DNA of 57,042 bases from Flavobacterium sp. UBA6195. GTDB taxonomy: Bacteria; Bacteroidota; Bacteroidia; Flavobacteriales; Flavobacteriaceae. The translations under genes were made by a program, and so were the position numbers. The notes beneath the pieces were generated by a model, which did no database searches, had not been told where the DNA came from, and worked only from the letters and a program-made list of their open reading frames with translations. Shown piece by piece: positions 31,723 through 40,352 of the stretch. The stretch is from positions 1-57,042 of the forward strand of contig NZ_DITB01000070.1 of the NCBI RefSeq assembly GCF_002422095.1, given 5' to 3'. How positions within the stretch are numbered: the stretch's first letter is position 1; every line of letters starts with the position of its first letter.

Positions 31723-32646
31723 ATGTCGGAAGAAATAGAAAATAAACTCAATAAAATCCCAGTTGTAAAGCAATTAGTTTCGCTTACAAAAGCCATAAAA
31801 CTAAAAACGTTAGAAGGTTTATCGCTTTATGATATTTTAGAGCTTTATGTTTTGGGAATTTTCAAAGGTGCTTTTTCATATAGAGCGAGTGCCATTGCGT
31901 TCAGTTTCTTTATGGCGTTATTTCCTTTTGCTTTATTTATCTTGAATTTAATTCCGTTTATCCCTTTGGAAAATTTCCAAGCCGATTTTTTAGAGTTTGT
32001 GGAAGAAGGAGTTCCACCCAATACTTACGAAGCTATTGAAGCTATTTTGAAAGATATTATGGAAACTAGTCACCAAGGCTTACTTTCATCAGGTTTTATT
32101 TTGTCTATTTTGTTGATGACTAACGGAATTAATGCCATTTTAGGCGGATTTGAAATGTCGGCCCACATTACTATTACCAGAGGTTTTTTCAGACAATATT
32201 TTATTTCATTAGCCATTTCTTTAGTGTTGTCGATGATTTTGCTAATCACGGTTGCTGCGATTGTAGTTGCTGAAGTAATGATTCAAAAAATTAATCTTTT
32301 TGGAGAAGTAACGGATATAGCATTAATTGAATGGAGTAGATACGGATTCATTCTTTTAATGATTTTAATTACTACTTCCATACTATATAAATTCGGAGCA
32401 AAAGAAACTTCTTCTATATCTTTTATTAGCTATGGTGCTGTATTTACCACAATTTTAATAATATTGTCTTCTTATATTTTTGGAATTTATGTAACTAAAT
32501 TTGCTAAGTACAACGAGCTCTATGGTTCAATTGGTACGCTTCTTGTACTGATGTTTTATATTTGGATAAACTGCATGGTTTTGTTACTAGGTTTCGAATT
32601 AAATGCAACAATTTCAAAATTGAAAAGAAAAAATTTATATATTTAA
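31723..32646 (+). CDS. YihY/BrkB family inner-membrane protein
   Basis: This 307-residue protein has about six transmembrane helices in the YihY/UPF0761 pattern. The conserved start of the family is visible in AFSYRASAIAFSFFMALFPF, followed by LILNLIPFIP-like hydrophobic runs, a loop (VPPNTYEAIEAIL), and the C-terminal helices (YGSIGTLLVLMFYIWINCMV and LLLGFELNA). The family was once labelled RNase BN by mistake; its role is unknown, perhaps transport. It lies three bases after nadC. Confidence 0.9.
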   Translation: MSEEIENKLNKIPVVKQLVSLTKAIKLKTLEGLSLYDILELYVLGIFKGAFSYRASAIAFSFFMALFPFALFILNLIPFIPLENFQADFLEFVEEGVPPNTYEAIEAILKDIMETSHQGLLSSGFILSILLMTNGINAILGGFEMSAHITITRGFFRQYFISLAISLVLSMILLITVAAIVVAEVMIQKINLFGEVTDIALIEWSRYGFILLMILITTSILYKFGAKETSSISFISYGAVFTTILIILSSYIFGIYVTKFAKYNELYGSIGTLLVLMFYIWINCMVLLLGFELNATISKLKRKNLYI

Positions 32647-32667
32647 CCAAACTTAAAAAATTAGATT

Positions 32668-33231
32668 ATGAGAAAACAAGTGATTACATTTTTAATGTTG
32701 ATTGTAACTGTGTTTACAGTAAATGCACAAAAAACAGTTTCAGGAGTTAAAGTTGATGCGAAATTAAATTTAGAAGGTCAATCTTTAGTTTTAAATGGAG
32801 CTGGAACTCGTGTTAAAATGTTTATGGACATGTACGTGGGTGCTTTGTATTTAGAAAAAAAGAGTACTAATGCCAACGAAATTATGAACAGCAAAGAAGG
32901 AGCTGCCATTAAATTAAACATTGTATCAGGTTTAATTACCTCTGATAAAATGATTTCGGCTATTAATGAAGGTTTCGAAAATGCTACAGGAAAGAAAACT
33001 GCTCCATTAAAAGCAAAAATCGATAAATTCAAAGGCTTTTTTAAAGAAGAAATTAAAAAAGGGGATGTTTTTATCATTATGAATGTTCCAAATGAAGGAG
33101 TTGTAGTTTATAAAAACGGAACTAAAAAAGGAAGTATTGATGGTCACGATTTCAAAAAAGCTTTATTCGGAATCTGGTTATGCGACAAACCTGCTGATAA
33201 AGACTTAAAAGACGAAATGTTAGGGAAATAA
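32668..33231 (+). CDS. Secreted chalcone-isomerase-like protein
   Basis: This 187-residue protein has a signal peptide (1-20, ending FTVNAQ). The mature part fits the bacterial chalcone-isomerase-like (chalcone_3) family: LVLNGAGTRVKMFMDMYVGALYL, read as NGAGTRVKMFMDM plus YVGALYLEKK, then KLNIVSGLITSDKM, GDVFIIMNVP and KKALFGIWLCDKPAD near the end. No isomerase activity is implied; bacterial members are periplasmic and mostly uncharacterised. It lies 21 bases after yihY and ends at a terminator. Confidence 0.85.
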   Translation: MRKQVITFLMLIVTVFTVNAQKTVSGVKVDAKLNLEGQSLVLNGAGTRVKMFMDMYVGALYLEKKSTNANEIMNSKEGAAIKLNIVSGLITSDKMISAINEGFENATGKKTAPLKAKIDKFKGFFKEEIKKGDVFIIMNVPNEGVVVYKNGTKKGSIDGHDFKKALFGIWLCDKPADKDLKDEMLGK

Positions 33232-33256
33232 TCTTAATCATAAAAATACAAACAGA

Positions 33257-33284
33257 AGCATTCTCAATTGAGGACGCTTTTTTT
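33257..33284 (+). terminator. Terminator after the chalcone-isomerase-like gene
   Basis: AGCATTCTCAA pairs with TTGAGGACGCT with one mismatch and one G-U pair, and a run of seven T closes it. Confidence 0.8.
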
Positions 33285-33292
33285 GTAAACAA

Positions 33293-33370
33293 AACTTCCA
33301 TCTTCGAGCTTCCAACTTCCATCTTTCAAACATCTTTTCTCTTTTTTCTTTTCTCTATTCTCTTTTTCCA
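33293..33370. repeat. 21-bp duplication and pyrimidine-rich tract before priA
   Basis: AACTTCCATCTT occurs at 33293-33304 and 33314-33325, 21 bp apart, which is two helical turns. From 33331 to 33370 the strand is almost all C and T. The tract ends at the priA -7 box. Confidence 0.6.
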
Positions 33371-33372
33371 AC

Positions 33373-33380
33373 TATATTTG
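33373..33380 (+). promoter_or_regulatory. -7 box before priA
   Basis: TATATTTG fits TAnnTTTG. Only four bases lie between it and the priA ATG at 33385, so the transcript may be leaderless. No TTG at -33 is seen. Confidence 0.45.
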
Positions 33381-33384
33381 TTCT

Positions 33385-35835
33385 ATGCTGTATTTTATCG
33401 AAGTCGTTTTACCTTTAGCAGTTTCTAAAACCTTTACTTATCAGGTTTCGGAAGCAGAATTTCACTACATTCATATTGGAATGCGAGTGGCAGTTCCTTT
33501 TGGAAAAACGAAGATTTATACGGCTTTGGTGTTAGATAAAACAAATACGCCTCCTCAATTATATGAAGCAAAAGAAATTCATCAAATTTTAGATGAAAAA
33601 CCAGTTGTGAATTCACACCAAATTGAGCACTGGAAATGGATTTCGTCTTATTATATGTGTTCGCTTGGTGAAGTATTTCGAAGTGCATTGCCTTCTGGAT
33701 ATATTTTGGAAAGTGAAACCATTATTTCAGCAAAAGAAAATTCCGAAATCGATTCGGATGAACTTAAAGATGATGAATATCTAATTTTAGAAGCTTTAAA
33801 AAGCCAATCTTCGATTACGGTTCAAGATGTGATTAAAATTTTGGGAAAGAAAACGGTTTTCCCAATCATTAATCGATTATTGGTGAAAGGCGCATTAGTA
33901 TTACAAGAAGAAATTTCGGAGCAATACAAACCGAAGTTAGTCCGCTACATCAAATTGCATGAATCTTTTTTACAACAAGAACAATTGGCAGAGTTGTTAG
34001 AGGTTTTATCTAAAGCCAAAAAACAACGCGAATTGGTTTTACATTATTTCCAATTACAAGCTCGTGAAAAAGCACCAATTTCAGTAAAAAAACTAATTGA
34101 AACTTCAGGAAGTTCTGCTGCAATTGTAAAATCTTTGGTAGATAAAACGATTTTCGAAGAATATTTCATTGCACAAGATAGAGTTGCATTCGATAAAGAA
34201 GAGGATAATCAATTCACGTTAAGTGAAGCCCAACAAGCAGCTTTTGATAGTATTCAAGAAAATTTCAAAACCTTTGATGTGAATTTATTACACGGCGTCA
34301 CCGCTTCTGGTAAAACCGAAATTTATATCAAACTTTTAGAACAGTATATTAAGGAAGGAAAGCAAGTTTTGTTTTTGTTGCCAGAAATCGCTCTAACCAC
34401 ACAATTAGTACAACGATTAACCGCTTATTTCGGAAATGAAGTCGCGGTTTTTCATTCGAAATATACCAATAACGAGCGCATTGAAGTCTGGAATCAAGTT
34501 TTGGAAAATTCACCTAAAGCGAAAGTGGTTATTGGTGTTCGAAGTGCTTTATTTCTTCCTTTTTCCAATTTAGGATGTATTATTGTAGATGAAGAACACG
34601 AGCAAACCTTTAAACAACATGATCCAGCGCCACGATATCATGCCCGCGATGCTGCTATAGTTTTAGCAAAGCAGCACGGAGCAAAAGTGGTTTTGGGAAG
34701 TGCAACTCCATCTTTGGAAACCTATTATAATGTGCAATCAAATAAGTACGGTTTAACCGAATTAAAAGTGCGCTATGGAAACGTTGTTTTGCCTGAAATC
34801 AAATTGGTCGATTTAAAGGATAAATATTTCAGAAAGAAAATGTCTGGGCATTTTTCTGATGAATTGTTGGAGGAAATCACCGAAACCTTGTCAAAAGGCG
34901 AACAAGTTATTTTATTTCAAAACCGCAGAGGATTTTCGCCTTATGTGGAATGTATGACGTGTGGTCATGTGCCGCATTGTCCAAGTTGCGATGTGAGTTT
35001 GACCTATTATAAATTCAAAAATCAATTGCGTTGCCATTATTGTGGGCATTCGATTGCAAATCCAACACATTGTCATAGTTGTCAATCGGTTGATGTTACT
35101 TCGAAAGGTTTCGGAACGGAACAAATTGAAATGGAATTGAAAACCCTTTTTCCAGATAAAAATATAGGAAGAATGGATCAAGATACCACTCGAGGAAAAT
35201 TTGGCTTCGAAAAAATTATCGATTCCTTCAAAAATAGAGAAATTGATGTTTTGGTAGGAACTCAAATGTTGGCCAAAGGTTTAGATTTTGATAATGTAAC
35301 TTTAGTTGGAATTTTAAATGCTGATAATTTATTGAATCAACCTAATTTCCGAGCTTATGAAAGAGCGTATCAAATGATGTTGCAAGTTTCGGGAAGGGCA
35401 GGGCGTTCGGAGAAAAAAGGAAAAGTAGTTATTCAAACCTATAATCCGTATCATAATACCATTCAACAAGTTTTGGGTAATGATTTTATAGGAATGTATA
35501 AAGAACAAATTTACGAACGCCAAAATTTCAAATATCCTCCTTTTTTCCGATTAGTAAAACTTACATTAAAGCATCGCGATTTTGATAAATTGAAAGAAGG
35601 TTCGATATGGTTGTATAATGTGTTATCTCAAAATTTAGATATGCCTGTTTTAGGTCCAGAAGAACCAGTTGTAAATAGAATTCGTAACGAATATATTCGA
35701 ACGATTATGGTTAAAATTCCAGTTCAGAAGCATTTGGGTAATACCAAAAAAAATATTGCGAAAGTGCTCATGAGTTTTGAAGCAGTTCCGCAATATCGTT
35801 CTATTAAAATAAAAGTAGATGTTGATGTTTATTAA
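33385..35835 (+). CDS. priA: Primosomal protein N' (PriA helicase)
   Basis: PriA recognises stalled forks and loads the replicative helicase. The 816-residue protein has the N-terminal 3'-DNA-binding domain (about 1-105), the Walker A motif GVTASGKTEIYIK and the DEEH Walker B (VDEEHEQTF). The eight zinc cysteines are clear in CMTCGHVPHCPSC and RCHYCGHSIANPTHCHSCQ. Helicase motifs IGRMDQDTT, GTQMLAKGLDF and QVSGRAGRSEK follow. Its stop codon overlaps the convergent LytTR regulator gene by four bases. Confidence 0.97.
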   Translation: MLYFIEVVLPLAVSKTFTYQVSEAEFHYIHIGMRVAVPFGKTKIYTALVLDKTNTPPQLYEAKEIHQILDEKPVVNSHQIEHWKWISSYYMCSLGEVFRSALPSGYILESETIISAKENSEIDSDELKDDEYLILEALKSQSSITVQDVIKILGKKTVFPIINRLLVKGALVLQEEISEQYKPKLVRYIKLHESFLQQEQLAELLEVLSKAKKQRELVLHYFQLQAREKAPISVKKLIETSGSSAAIVKSLVDKTIFEEYFIAQDRVAFDKEEDNQFTLSEAQQAAFDSIQENFKTFDVNLLHGVTASGKTEIYIKLLEQYIKEGKQVLFLLPEIALTTQLVQRLTAYFGNEVAVFHSKYTNNERIEVWNQVLENSPKAKVVIGVRSALFLPFSNLGCIIVDEEHEQTFKQHDPAPRYHARDAAIVLAKQHGAKVVLGSATPSLETYYNVQSNKYGLTELKVRYGNVVLPEIKLVDLKDKYFRKKMSGHFSDELLEEITETLSKGEQVILFQNRRGFSPYVECMTCGHVPHCPSCDVSLTYYKFKNQLRCHYCGHSIANPTHCHSCQSVDVTSKGFGTEQIEMELKTLFPDKNIGRMDQDTTRGKFGFEKIIDSFKNREIDVLVGTQMLAKGLDFDNVTLVGILNADNLLNQPNFRAYERAYQMMLQVSGRAGRSEKKGKVVIQTYNPYHNTIQQVLGNDFIGMYKEQIYERQNFKYPPFFRLVKLTLKHRDFDKLKEGSIWLYNVLSQNLDMPVLGPEEPVVNRIRNEYIRTIMVKIPVQKHLGNTKKNIAKVLMSFEAVPQYRSIKIKVDVDVY

Positions 35836-36527
35836 GCTTTTTCAATTGCTTTAACAATCTCTTCTTTTTTATTTCTACTTAAAGGGATTTTTGTAGTTCC
35901 AATTTCCGCAAACTTACTGTTGAATTTCTCAACTCGATCTAAATTTATAATATATGACTTGTGAACTCTAATAAATTTATTTGCTGGAAGTTCTTTTTCG
36001 AAATTTTTCATAGTAGATAGTACAAGATGACTTTCGTCATCAGTAACTATTTTAATGTAATCACCATAAGCTTCAATCCACTTTATTTTAGATACGTAAA
36101 CTTTTAACTTTTTTAAATTACTTTTTATAACAATACTTTCACCATTATCTTCATGTAATTCATTTCGTAAATTATGTAATTCGCTAGCTTTTTTTACAGC
36201 TTTAACAAAACGTTCTTTAGAGATTGGTTTTTGAAGAAAATCGGTAGCTTCATAATCGAATGCTTTCATTGCATAATCAGATTTTGAAGTAATAAAAATA
36301 ATTTGTGGCTTTTTTTTAAGTCCGTCTAATAGGTCGAATCCATTAATCAACGGCATTTCAATATCTAAAAAGATAAGATCTATTGGGTTGTTATTAATGC
36401 AATTTTTAGCTTCAAGAGCATTTGCGAAATCGTCAACTAAATTTAATAATGTTGATTCGTTTACTAATTTTGTGATTATCATTCTTTGAATCGAACTATC
36501 ATCTACAACTATGCAATTCAATTTCAT
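35832..36527 (-). CDS. LytTR-family response regulator
   Basis: This 231-residue protein has a receiver domain (about 1-120) with the acidic pair D9 and D10, phosphoacceptor D55 (LIFLDIEMP), T80 and K100 (FLQKPI). A LytTR DNA-binding domain (about 130-228) follows, with WIEAYGDYIKIVTDD, LPANKFIRVHKSYIINL and IPLSRNKKEEI. It probably activates transcription after phosphorylation by a LytS-type kinase. No kinase gene is adjacent, so it is an orphan here. The convergent overlap with priA means neither has a private terminator. Confidence 0.95.
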   Translation of the reverse strand: MKLNCIVVDDSSIQRMIITKLVNESTLLNLVDDFANALEAKNCINNNPIDLIFLDIEMPLINGFDLLDGLKKKPQIIFITSKSDYAMKAFDYEATDFLQKPISKERFVKAVKKASELHNLRNELHEDNGESIVIKSNLKKLKVYVSKIKWIEAYGDYIKIVTDDESHLVLSTMKNFEKELPANKFIRVHKSYIINLDRVEKFNSKFAEIGTTKIPLSRNKKEEIVKAIEKA

Positions 36528-36614
36528 GGGGCTTGAATTTTAATAATACCGATAAAAATAATAAAATATTTTACATCTGACAACTTTTGCTATAAAAAAA
36601 TAGTAAAAAATGTA

Positions 36615-36643
36615 TTGATAAATATAAAAAAGTATTATTTTTG
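36615..36643 (+). promoter_or_regulatory. Promoter of the rpsF-rpsR-rplI operon
   Basis: TTG at 36615-36617 and TATTTTTG at 36636-36643 are 18 bases apart. This is one of the best consensus matches in the window. The leader to rpsF is about 30 bases. Confidence 0.65.
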
Positions 36644-36675
36644 CACCCAATTTTATAACAATAAATATAGAAATT

Positions 36676-37017
36676 ATGAATCATTATGAAACTGTTTTCA
36701 TCTTGAATCCCGTTTTATCTGAACAGCAGATAAAGGAAACAGTAAGCAAGTTTGAAGATTTTCTTACTTCTAAAGGGTCTGAGATGGTATCGAAAGAAGA
36801 TTGGGGCTTAAAAAAATTAGCTTACGAAATTCAAAACAAAAAAAGTGGATTTTATCACTTATTCGAATTCAAAGCACCTGCTAATATTATTGCAGCATTT
36901 GAAACTGAATTCCGTCGTGATGAAAGAGTTATGCGTTTCTTAACAGTGTCTTTAGATAAGCATGCTGTAGCTTGGGCTGAAAGAAGAAGAGCTAAATTAA
37001 AATCTAAAACTAACTAA
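36676..37017 (+). CDS. rpsF: Small-subunit ribosomal protein bS6
   Basis: This 113-residue protein is bS6, which binds 16S rRNA with bS18. It has the standard start NHYETVFILNPVLSEQQI, KEDWGLKKLAYEIQNKKSG and the RNA-binding region RDERVMRFLTV. It heads the conserved rpsF-rpsR-rplI operon, with rpsR starting two bases after its stop. Confidence 0.97.
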   Translation: MNHYETVFILNPVLSEQQIKETVSKFEDFLTSKGSEMVSKEDWGLKKLAYEIQNKKSGFYHLFEFKAPANIIAAFETEFRRDERVMRFLTVSLDKHAVAWAERRRAKLKSKTN

Positions 37018-37019
37018 TT

Positions 37020-37316
37020 ATGTCTACTTTAGAGCAATCTGCAAAAGGAAAAAAAGACGGAGATATCAGATATCTTACGCCTTTGAACATAGATACAAAC
37101 AAAACTAAAAAATATTGCCGTTTTAAAAAATCAGGTATTAAATATATTGATTACAAAGACGCAGACTTTTTATTGAAATTTGTTAACGAACAAGGTAAAA
37201 TTTTACCAAGACGTTTAACAGGTACTTCATTAAAATACCAAAGAAAAGTTTCTGTAGCTGTTAAAAGAGCTCGTCACTTAGCTTTAATGCCATACGTGGC
37301 CGATTTATTAAAATAA
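37020..37316 (+). CDS. rpsR: Small-subunit ribosomal protein bS18
   Basis: This 98-residue bS18 pairs with bS6 on the platform of the 30S subunit. Typical features are YCRFKKSGIKYIDYKD, GKILPRRLTGTSLKYQRK and the C-terminal RARHLALMPYV. It lies between rpsF and rplI. Confidence 0.97.
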   Translation: MSTLEQSAKGKKDGDIRYLTPLNIDTNKTKKYCRFKKSGIKYIDYKDADFLLKFVNEQGKILPRRLTGTSLKYQRKVSVAVKRARHLALMPYVADLLK

Positions 37317-37329
37317 TAATTAACAAATA

Positions 37330-37379
37330 GTTGTTGCTTCGCCGTTGGTGAGCTAACTTCTAATTAAAAGGACAACAAC
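37330..37379 (+). promoter_or_regulatory. Possible structured leader between rpsR and rplI
   Basis: GTTGTTG at 37330-37336 can pair with CAACAAC at 37373-37379, ending at the base before the rplI ATG. Inside, GTTGG and CTAAC (around 37344-37357) form a second hairpin with the loop TGAG. The fold could mask the rplI start and allow control by a ribosomal protein. This is inferred from pairing only. Confidence 0.45.
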
Positions 37380-37823
37380 ATGGAACTTATCTTAAAACAA
37401 GACGTTCAAAATTTAGGATTTAAAGATGACGTAGTAACAGTTAAAAACGGTTATGGTCGTAATTATTTAATTCCTCAAGGTTTTGCTATTTTAGCAACTC
37501 CATCAGCGAAAAAAGTTTTAGCTGAAAACTTAAAGCAAAAAGCTCACAAAGAAGCTAAATTAGTTGCTGATGCAAAATCTTTAGCTGAAGCTTTAAAAGC
37601 TTTAGAAATTAAAATTACTGCTAAAGCAGGTGGTGATAAATTGTTTGGTTCAGTTACTAGTGCTAACATTGTGGAAGCATTAGAAGCTAACGGTCATTCA
37701 ATTGAGAAAAAATTCATCACTAGTGGTGTAGTAAAACGTGTAGGTAAATATACTGCATCAGTTAGATTACACAGAGATGTTATCGTTGAGTTACCATACG
37801 AAATCGTAGGTGAAAAAGCATAA
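37380..37823 (+). CDS. rplI: Large-subunit ribosomal protein bL9
   Basis: This 147-residue bL9 has the N-terminal rRNA-binding domain with the signature GFKDDVVTVKNGYGRNYLIP, a connecting helix (KAHKEAKLVADAKSL) and the C-terminal domain (GDKLFGSVTSANIVEAL). It closes the ribosomal operon and is followed by a terminator. Confidence 0.97.
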   Translation: MELILKQDVQNLGFKDDVVTVKNGYGRNYLIPQGFAILATPSAKKVLAENLKQKAHKEAKLVADAKSLAEALKALEIKITAKAGGDKLFGSVTSANIVEALEANGHSIEKKFITSGVVKRVGKYTASVRLHRDVIVELPYEIVGEKA

Positions 37824-37843
37824 TTTTTCTTAAAATATAAATT

Positions 37844-37871
37844 AGCTCCGATTTTATCGGGGCTTTTTTTT
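37844..37871 (+). terminator. Terminator after rplI
   Basis: AGCTCCGAT pairs with ATCGGGGCT (one G-U pair) around a TTT loop, followed by eight T. Confidence 0.92.
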
Positions 37872-37883
37872 TATCTTTACTTT

Positions 37884-38357
37884 ATGAAATACGCAAGATT
37901 AACCAAAGAACAATTAGAAGAATTACATCCAGAATTCATTACTTTTTTAGCTACACAATCAATTGATAAAAAGGAATGGGATGACATTAAGCAAAACAAA
38001 CCTCACATTGCCGAACAAGAAATCGATATTTTCTCTGATATGATTTGGGAAAAAGCATTGACGAATGTTACGCATATAGATCATTTTTCTAAAAACTACA
38101 TTTTTCTTTTTAAATGTATGCAAAATGCGGTTTTCTCTTTCGTAATAAAAACCAATAATCCACAAATTGATTTTGTTTCTGCTGATGGAATTCATTGGTT
38201 ATCTGAAAACTTATTTTCTGATGATGTTGAAATTACAAGAGGAAAGAAAGATTTATCAGAAAACAGAAACGAATCGTTGTTTGAGATTATCAAGCAAGGT
38301 GGAATCATCAGTAAAGGAGAATTATTTACCAAATTAGAAAGCCTAATCAATACATAA
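37884..38357 (+). CDS. DUF6495 family protein
   Basis: This 157-residue acidic cytoplasmic protein matches the Bacteroidota DUF6495 family. It has the start KYARLTKEQLEELHPEFI, FLATQSIDKKEWDDIK and the region DFVSADGIHWL. The function is unknown. It begins 20 bases after the rplI terminator stem and ends three bases before ligA, with which it is probably co-transcribed. Confidence 0.85.
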   Translation: MKYARLTKEQLEELHPEFITFLATQSIDKKEWDDIKQNKPHIAEQEIDIFSDMIWEKALTNVTHIDHFSKNYIFLFKCMQNAVFSFVIKTNNPQIDFVSADGIHWLSENLFSDDVEITRGKKDLSENRNESLFEIIKQGGIISKGELFTKLESLINT

Positions 38358-38360
38358 TTT

Positions 38361-40352
38361 ATGAGCGTTTTAGATACTATTAAGAATTTAAGAGACGAAT
38401 TAAATCAGCATAATTACAATTATTATGTTTTAGATAAACCTACCATTTCTGATTTTGAATTTGATCAAAAGCTAAAACAATTACAAGATTTAGAAGTACA
38501 ACATCCTGAGTTTTTTGATGAAAATTCACCCACTCAAAGAGTAGGAGGAATGGTTACGAAGAATTTTGAAACGGTGAAGCATGAATATCGCATGTATTCG
38601 TTGGATAATTCTTATTCCATTGAAGATTTACAAGACTGGGAAACCCGAATTCAAAAGGTTTTAGGCGATGTTCCTTTAGAGTATACTTGCGAATTAAAAT
38701 ACGATGGAGCATCAATCAGTATTAGTTACGAAAATGGTCGTTTAGTTCGTGCAGTTACACGTGGCGATGGTTTTCAAGGCGATGATGTCACTAATAATAT
38801 CAAAACGATAAAAGCAGTTCCTATTCATTTGAAAGGTGATTTCCCTGAAAAATTTGACATTCGTGGAGAAATCATTCTTCCGTTTGCCGGATTTGAAAAA
38901 ATGAATCAAGAATTAATTGAAATTGGTGAAACGCCCTATTCCAATCCAAGAAACACCGCTTCGGGAAGTTTAAAATTACAAGACAGTGCTGAAGTTGCCA
39001 AGCGACCATTAGATTGTTTGTTGTACTTCGTTATTGGAAATAATTTACCATTTAAAACCCAATTTGAAGGATTGCAAAAAGCTAGAGATTGGGGATTTAA
39101 AGTTCCGACGCAATCCAAACTAGCTAAAAATCTAAACGAAGTTTTTGAGTATATCAATTATTGGGATAAACACCGCCACGATTTGCCCTATGAAACGGAT
39201 GGAGTAGTAATTAAAGTTAATAATCTACAACATCAAGAGGAATTAGGTTATACTGCAAAATCACCACGTTGGGCAATGGCTTATAAATTTAAAGCCGAAC
39301 AAGTAACTACGAAATTAAATTCGATTTCGTATCAAGTTGGTCGAACTGGAGCGATTACACCTGTTGCGAATTTAGAACCCGTGCAATTAGCAGGAACAAT
39401 TGTTAAACGTGCTTCGTTACACAATGCCGACCAAATTGAAAAATTAGATATTAGAATTGGCGATGAAGTTTTTGTAGAAAAAGGAGGTGAAATTATCCCG
39501 AAAATTATTGCGGTTGCTCAAAGAGGAAATCAAATGGAGCCAACAAAATACATTACGCATTGTCCAGAATGTCAAACGGAATTGGTTAGAAGCGAAGGCG
39601 AAGCGAATCATTTTTGTCCAAATTTCTATGGTTGTCCACCGCAGATTATTGGGAGAATTCAACATTTCATCACCCGAAAAGCCATGGATATTGATGGTTT
39701 AGGAGGAGAAACGGTTGCTTTGTTATTCAATGCTGGTTTGGTAACCAATTATGCCGATTTATACGAACTCAAAAAGGAACAAATCATTCCGTTAGAACGA
39801 ATGGCTGAAAAATCTGCTGAGAACTTGATTAACGGAATTGAAAAATCGAAAGCCATTCCATTTGAGCGCGTTTTATATGCTTTAGGAATTCGATATGTGG
39901 GTGAAACGGTTGCAAAAAAATTAGCGAAACATTACAAATCTATTGATGCAATTGCGCAAGCGAGTATCATGGATTTGATTTTGGTAGATGAGATTGGCGA
40001 TAAAATTGCACAGAGTGTCGTACAATTCTTTGAAAATCAAGAAAATATTCGTATTATTGATAGACTTAAGAGTTTTGGGGTTCAATTGGAATCTGGAGAT
40101 GATGATGTTTTACTTTCTGAAAATTTAAAAGGTAAAACCTTTGTTGTATCAGGAGTTTTTGAAATTTATTCGAGAGACGAACTGAAAAAAGCCATTGAAG
40201 ATAATGGAGGAAAAGTAGGGAGTTCTATCTCGTCAAAAACTGATTATGTCATTGCTGGAGATAATATGGGACCATCCAAACTAGAAAAAGCAAATCAATT
40301 AAAAATTGCAATTATATCAGAATTAGATTTCAAACAAATGATAGATGTTTAA
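38361..40352 (+). CDS. ligA: NAD-dependent DNA ligase LigA
   Basis: LigA seals nicks using NAD. The 663-residue protein has the Ia domain (LNYYVLD-type, NQHNYNYYVLDKPTISD), the adenylation motif CELKYDGASISI with the AMP-accepting Lys, and TRGDGFQGDDVT. The OB fold (GRTGAITPVANLEPV) and four zinc cysteines (HCPECQTEL, HFCPNFYGCP) follow. A helix-hairpin-helix region and a BRCT domain (LKGKTFVVSGVFE) close the C-terminus. It overlaps the next gene by eight bases. Confidence 0.98.
   Translation: MSVLDTIKNLRDELNQHNYNYYVLDKPTISDFEFDQKLKQLQDLEVQHPEFFDENSPTQRVGGMVTKNFETVKHEYRMYSLDNSYSIEDLQDWETRIQKVLGDVPLEYTCELKYDGASISISYENGRLVRAVTRGDGFQGDDVTNNIKTIKAVPIHLKGDFPEKFDIRGEIILPFAGFEKMNQELIEIGETPYSNPRNTASGSLKLQDSAEVAKRPLDCLLYFVIGNNLPFKTQFEGLQKARDWGFKVPTQSKLAKNLNEVFEYINYWDKHRHDLPYETDGVVIKVNNLQHQEELGYTAKSPRWAMAYKFKAEQVTTKLNSISYQVGRTGAITPVANLEPVQLAGTIVKRASLHNADQIEKLDIRIGDEVFVEKGGEIIPKIIAVAQRGNQMEPTKYITHCPECQTELVRSEGEANHFCPNFYGCPPQIIGRIQHFITRKAMDIDGLGGETVALLFNAGLVTNYADLYELKKEQIIPLERMAEKSAENLINGIEKSKAIPFERVLYALGIRYVGETVAKKLAKHYKSIDAIAQASIMDLILVDEIGDKIAQSVVQFFENQENIRIIDRLKSFGVQLESGDDDVLLSENLKGKTFVVSGVFEIYSRDELKKAIEDNGGKVGSSISSKTDYVIAGDNMGPSKLEKANQLKIAIISELDFKQMIDV

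Noticed and set aside
32668..33231. Flavonoid-type chalcone isomerase
   Set aside because: Only the fold family is recognisable; the protein is secreted and there is no flavonoid pathway context.
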